Assembly (NCBI GenBank): GCA_022824945.1
Contig: JAJDYX010000010.1
Span: forward strand, 124,001 to 188,000
Direction of reading: 5' to 3'
Origin: Candidatus Latescibacterota bacterium
GTDB taxonomy: Bacteria > Latescibacterota > UBA2968
Length of the DNA: 64,000 bases
In this document: piece after piece, positions 61,248 through 64,000 of the stretch
Numbering within the stretch: the stretch's first letter is position 1
Layout: every line of letters starts with the position of its first letter
Program-made: the position numbers and the translations under genes
The notes under the pieces: model-generated
Seen by the model: only the letters and a program-made list of their open reading frames with translations
Told to the model about the DNA's origin: nothing
Database searches by the model: none

Positions 61248-64000
61248 TCAAACTCTTCCATGGCAATGCTTGTACTTCTTTCCACTGCCGCACGGACATG
61301 GCGCGTTTCGTCCCACCTTTTTTTCGACGCGCACCGGCTGTTTTTTGGGCGCATCGCCTTCTGTAGAATTAGCGGTCAATTCATCGGCGCCCGGTTCGGG
61401 CATGCCGGCAAAGCCCATTCCCGTGGCATCGCGGTGTTCCAATGACAGGCGTGCGGGCTGCTGGGTGCGCGGCTGTGCGGGTGTTTCTTCAATAGAAATG
61501 CGGAATAACAATCGCAATGTTTCGCGGTTGATGTCTTCGAGCAGTGCCACAAACATCTCGTAACCTTCGCGCTTGTACTCGATCAATGGATTTTTTTGTC
61601 CGTAACCGCGCAGGCCAATGCCCTCTTTCAGATCGTCCATTTCGCGGAGGTGTTCTTTCCACTTTTCATCAAAGACGCTCAGGTAAATCATGCGTTCTAT
61701 CTGGCGCATGCGGTCTTCCCCAATGACCCTTTCTCGGCGATCATAAGCCTCGCGAATCCCGCGCAATATGCGATCTCGCAAACCCGCTTCGCGCAATTGG
61801 GGCAGGTCTTCATCGGGTATGACGGGCGCTTGCAAAAACACATTGCGCAAATCTTCCATCAAGCCATCAAAATTCCAGTCTTCGGGATGTGCGTCGGGCG
61901 GTACATGAATATCGAATAGCGCATCGATGGTTTCGTCGATCATCTCGCTGATCATCGCGGAGATATCTTCTTCTTCCAGCGCGTGTCGGCGTCTGTCGTA
62001 AATCACTTCGCGCTGTTGATTCATGACGTCGTCGTAATCCAGCACCTGTTTTCGAAATTCAAAATTGCGTGCTTCAACCCGTTTTTGCGCGGTTTCAATG
62101 GATTTTGTCACCCAGCTGTGTTCGATCACTTCGCCTTCTTCAGCGCCCAGGCGGTCCATGACGCGGGCAATGCGCTCGGATCCAAATAGACGCATTAAAT
62201 CGTCTTCCAGTGAGATGAAAAACCGCGAGCTTCCCGGGTCTCCTTGTCGTCCTGAGCGACCGCGCAATTGCCGGTCGATGCGCCGGGATTCGTGCCGTTC
62301 GGTGCCGATAATATTCAATCCACACGGGACTTCATCCCGACATCCATATTCGTCTATGTAAGGACACAGGGGCTGGGTATTATCGGGATCTGCAATCAAT
62401 GCACACTGGTGTCCTTCGGGTGCTTTTATGATGCCGGGTCCCAGTTTGATATCTGTACCGCGCCCGGCCATATTGGTTGCTATTGTCACGGCACCTGGTT
62501 GCCCGGCCTGTGCGATGATCTGCGCTTCTTGTACATTTTGTCGGGCATTGAGTACCTGGTGTTTGATTTTTTTGCGCGTGAGCATCCGCGAAATCAATTC
62601 GGAGGTTTCAACGGAAATTGTGCCGACAAGGACCGGCAATTTTTGTTCGTTCAAATGCACGATTTCATCGAGTAGGGCATTGTATTTTTCGCGTTTTGTG
62701 CGGTAGATCCAGTCGTTAAAATCGATGCGGCGCACTGGCTCATGCGTTGGAATCGATACCACATCGAGCTTGTAGATTTGATGAAATTCTTCGGCTTCTG
62801 TTTCGGCTGTGCCCGTCATTCCCGCCAGTCGGTCGTAGAGTCTGAAGTAATTTTGCAACGTAATGGTTGCCACTGTTTGCGTGTCGCGTTCGACTTTTAC
62901 CTTTTCTTTTGCTTCTAATGCCTGGTGCAATCCATCGGCAAAACGGCGTCCGGGCTGTGGCCGTCCCGTAAATTCATCGACGATGACAACCTTGCCGTCG
63001 TCGATCATGTATTGCACGTCTTTTTCGTATAGAGAATAGGCTTGCAACAATTTTCGCACGCTGTGGATAGACTCATTCTTTTCTCCATAATCCTGATAGG
63101 CGGCTTCTTTTGCGTGGTCTTTTTCTGAATCGGATAGCGATTTATTCTGTTCGATATCCCGAAGTACTTCGTCGAGGTCTGGCAATACAAAATCGTCTGG
63201 TTTGCTGCTGATTTCGTCGCGTCCCTTTTCTGTCAGGTCGATGATGTGGCTTTTTTCGTCGATGCTGAAATAGAGATCTTCGTCCAGTTCCCCGGTGCGC
63301 TTGTCGCGGATATAATCAGCTTCAACCCGCTGCACGAGACGCTTGATGCCCTCTTCCTGAAGTCGCTTCATGAAGCGACTGTTTTTGGGCATTCCGCGCT
63401 GAACCTGCAATAACAAAATGCCTGCCTCGTATTCGTCGCCGGATTCGAGTTCTTCTTCTGCTTGTTTTAAAATATTGTTTACGATTCGGGTTTGCGCGCG
63501 CACCAATTTTTCGACCAGCGGACGCATTTCTTCATACCGATGCGATGTGGATTCCGACACGGGGCCCGAAATAATCAGCGGCGTGCGTGCCTCGTCGATC
63601 AGGATACTATCTACCTCGTCAATAATTGCAAAATAGTGCTCGCGCTGTATCAGGTCTTCGGGGCGAATCGCCATATTATCGTAGAGATAATCAAAACCAA
63701 ACTGGTCTTTTGTGCCGTACACGATATCCATAAGACAAGCTTCTTTGTGGCCGCACACGCGCATGCGATACCCGTCTTTCCCTTCTTCTTCCATAATAAA
63801 ACCTTCCACACCCAATGCGCGGTCCTGTATCACGCCTACGGTGAGGCCCAGGAACAGATACACGGGTCCCAGCCACATGGCGTCGCGCTTGGCGAGGTAG
63901 GAGTTTACGGTGACGAGATGTACGCCGCGCCCGAGCAAGCCATTTAAGTACAAAGCCAGGCCCGCGGCCAGTGTTTTGCCTTCGCCCGTGGCCATTTCGG
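61248..64000 (-). CDS. secA: Preprotein translocase ATPase SecA (N-terminus outside the window)
   Basis: About 917 residues visible, beginning just before the Walker A loop (MATGEGKTL), so about 100 residues are missing. Landmarks: [45 protein letters not shown] (DEAD-type Walker B), the preprotein cross-linking and wing domains, [11 protein letters not shown] (helicase motif), [28 protein letters not shown], and the C-terminal zinc-binding SEC-C motif [14 protein letters not shown]. It drives Sec export together with SecYEG. The length is at the long end, as in FCB-type SecA. The linker near residue 830 is Pro/Gln-rich. Confidence 0.98.
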   Translation of the reverse strand, partial: EMATGEGKTLAAGLALYLNGLLGRGVHLVTVNSYLAKRDAMWLGPVYLFLGLTVGVIQDRALGVEGFIMEEEGKDGYRMRVCGHKEACLMDIVYGTKDQFGFDYLYDNMAIRPEDLIQREHYFAIIDEVDSILIDEARTPLIISGPVSESTSHRYEEMRPLVEKLVRAQTRIVNNILKQAEEELESGDEYEAGILLLQVQRGMPKNSRFMKRLQEEGIKRLVQRVEADYIRDKRTGELDEDLYFSIDEKSHIIDLTEKGRDEISSKPDDFVLPDLDEVLRDIEQNKSLSDSEKDHAKEAAYQDYGEKNESIHSVRKLLQAYSLYEKDVQYMIDDGKVVIVDEFTGRPQPGRRFADGLHQALEAKEKVKVERDTQTVATITLQNYFRLYDRLAGMTGTAETEAEEFHQIYKLDVVSIPTHEPVRRIDFNDWIYRTKREKYNALLDEIVHLNEQKLPVLVGTISVETSELISRMLTRKKIKHQVLNARQNVQEAQIIAQAGQPGAVTIATNMAGRGTDIKLGPGIIKAPEGHQCALIADPDNTQPLCPYIDEYGCRDEVPCGLNIIGTERHESRRIDRQLRGRSGRQGDPGSSRFFISLEDDLMRLFGSERIARVMDRLGAEEGEVIEHSWVTKSIETAQKRVEARNFEFRKQVLDYDDVMNQQREVIYDRRRHALEEEDISAMISEMIDETIDALFDIHVPPDAHPEDWNFDGLMEDLRNVFLQAPVIPDEDLPQLREAGLRDRILRGIREAYDRRERVIGEDRMRQIERMIYLSVFDEKWKEHLREMDDLKEGIGLRGYGQKNPLIEYKREGYEMFVALLEDINRETLRLLFRISIEETPAQPRTQQPARLSLEHRDATGMGFAGMPEPGADELTANSTEGDAPKKQPVRVEKKVGRNAPCPCGSGKKYKHCHGRV

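Overview
The window reads like a chromosome segment of an uncultured Gram-negative bacterium of the FCB (Fibrobacterota-Chlorobiota-Bacteroidota) neighbourhood, most plausibly Latescibacterota or a close relative. This is inferred from gene content, not from a marker phylogeny. The pointers are a PorV-like outer-membrane protein, a large SusC-like TonB-dependent receptor, three tandem GWxTD-domain proteins, FlgD-like/type-A C-terminal domains, dockerin-like repeats, a heparinase-type lyase cluster and two DUF6785 membrane proteins. Housekeeping anchors are pyrK, carB, nnr, gltX, three tRNAs, groES-groEL and secA.

Layout. 1-525 is the C-terminus of a sigma-54 activator. 672-980 is a truncated PD-(D/E)XK nuclease remnant. 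1077-7244 (minus) is a pyrimidine operon, carB1-carB2-TPR/TonB lipoprotein-pyrK, in which carB is split into two genes. 7293-8882 is nnr. 9073-11003 holds a strong promoter, tRNA-Ser(UGA), tRNA-Ser(GCU), gltX and tRNA-Gln(CUG). 11052-13291 is an accessory patch: a UPF0175/DUF3368 toxin-antitoxin pair with a shortened toxin, a 100-bp duplicate of that toxin 1.5 kb away, a 120-bp MITE-like element, and a two-gene module of a DUF5678-like protein plus a retropepsin-like protease. 13292-15707 holds NIPSNAP, a lipoprotein endonuclease/exonuclease/phosphatase, a DUF1349 protein and a cold-shock protein, separated by clear terminators. 15927-20453 encodes a very large M28-peptidase-like/FtsX fusion whose metal ligands look mostly lost. 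20478-21037 is a possible toxin-antitoxin pair with DUF2283.

21215-42249 is one 21-kb minus-strand run of genes: outer-membrane beta-barrel, TonB-dependent receptor, secreted protein with FlgD-like tail, PorV-like protein, TMTC-like membrane protein with TPRs, methyltransferase-glycosyltransferase fusion, two GWxTD proteins, a DUF6785 membrane protein and a third GWxTD protein. It looks like an envelope or secretion system without an assigned function. 42539-53967 is a candidate polysaccharide-catabolic locus: sodium/solute symporter, isochorismatase-like hydrolase, lyase-like protein, heparinase II/III protein, secreted dockerin-like protein and a divergent second DUF6785 protein. 54165-58464 holds two small envelope proteins, a dockerin fragment, a cytochrome P450 and a histone H1-like protein. 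58601-64000 is groEL-groES under an imperfect CIRCE, a rhodanese and the bulk of secA.

A recurring non-coding theme is a dispersed palindromic element (five copies, all in one orientation). Four copies sit next to tracts of degenerate 7-bp tandem repeats. The elements touch gene ends: one encodes the C-terminus of Nnr, one ends a short orphan ORF, and one abuts the truncated nuclease.
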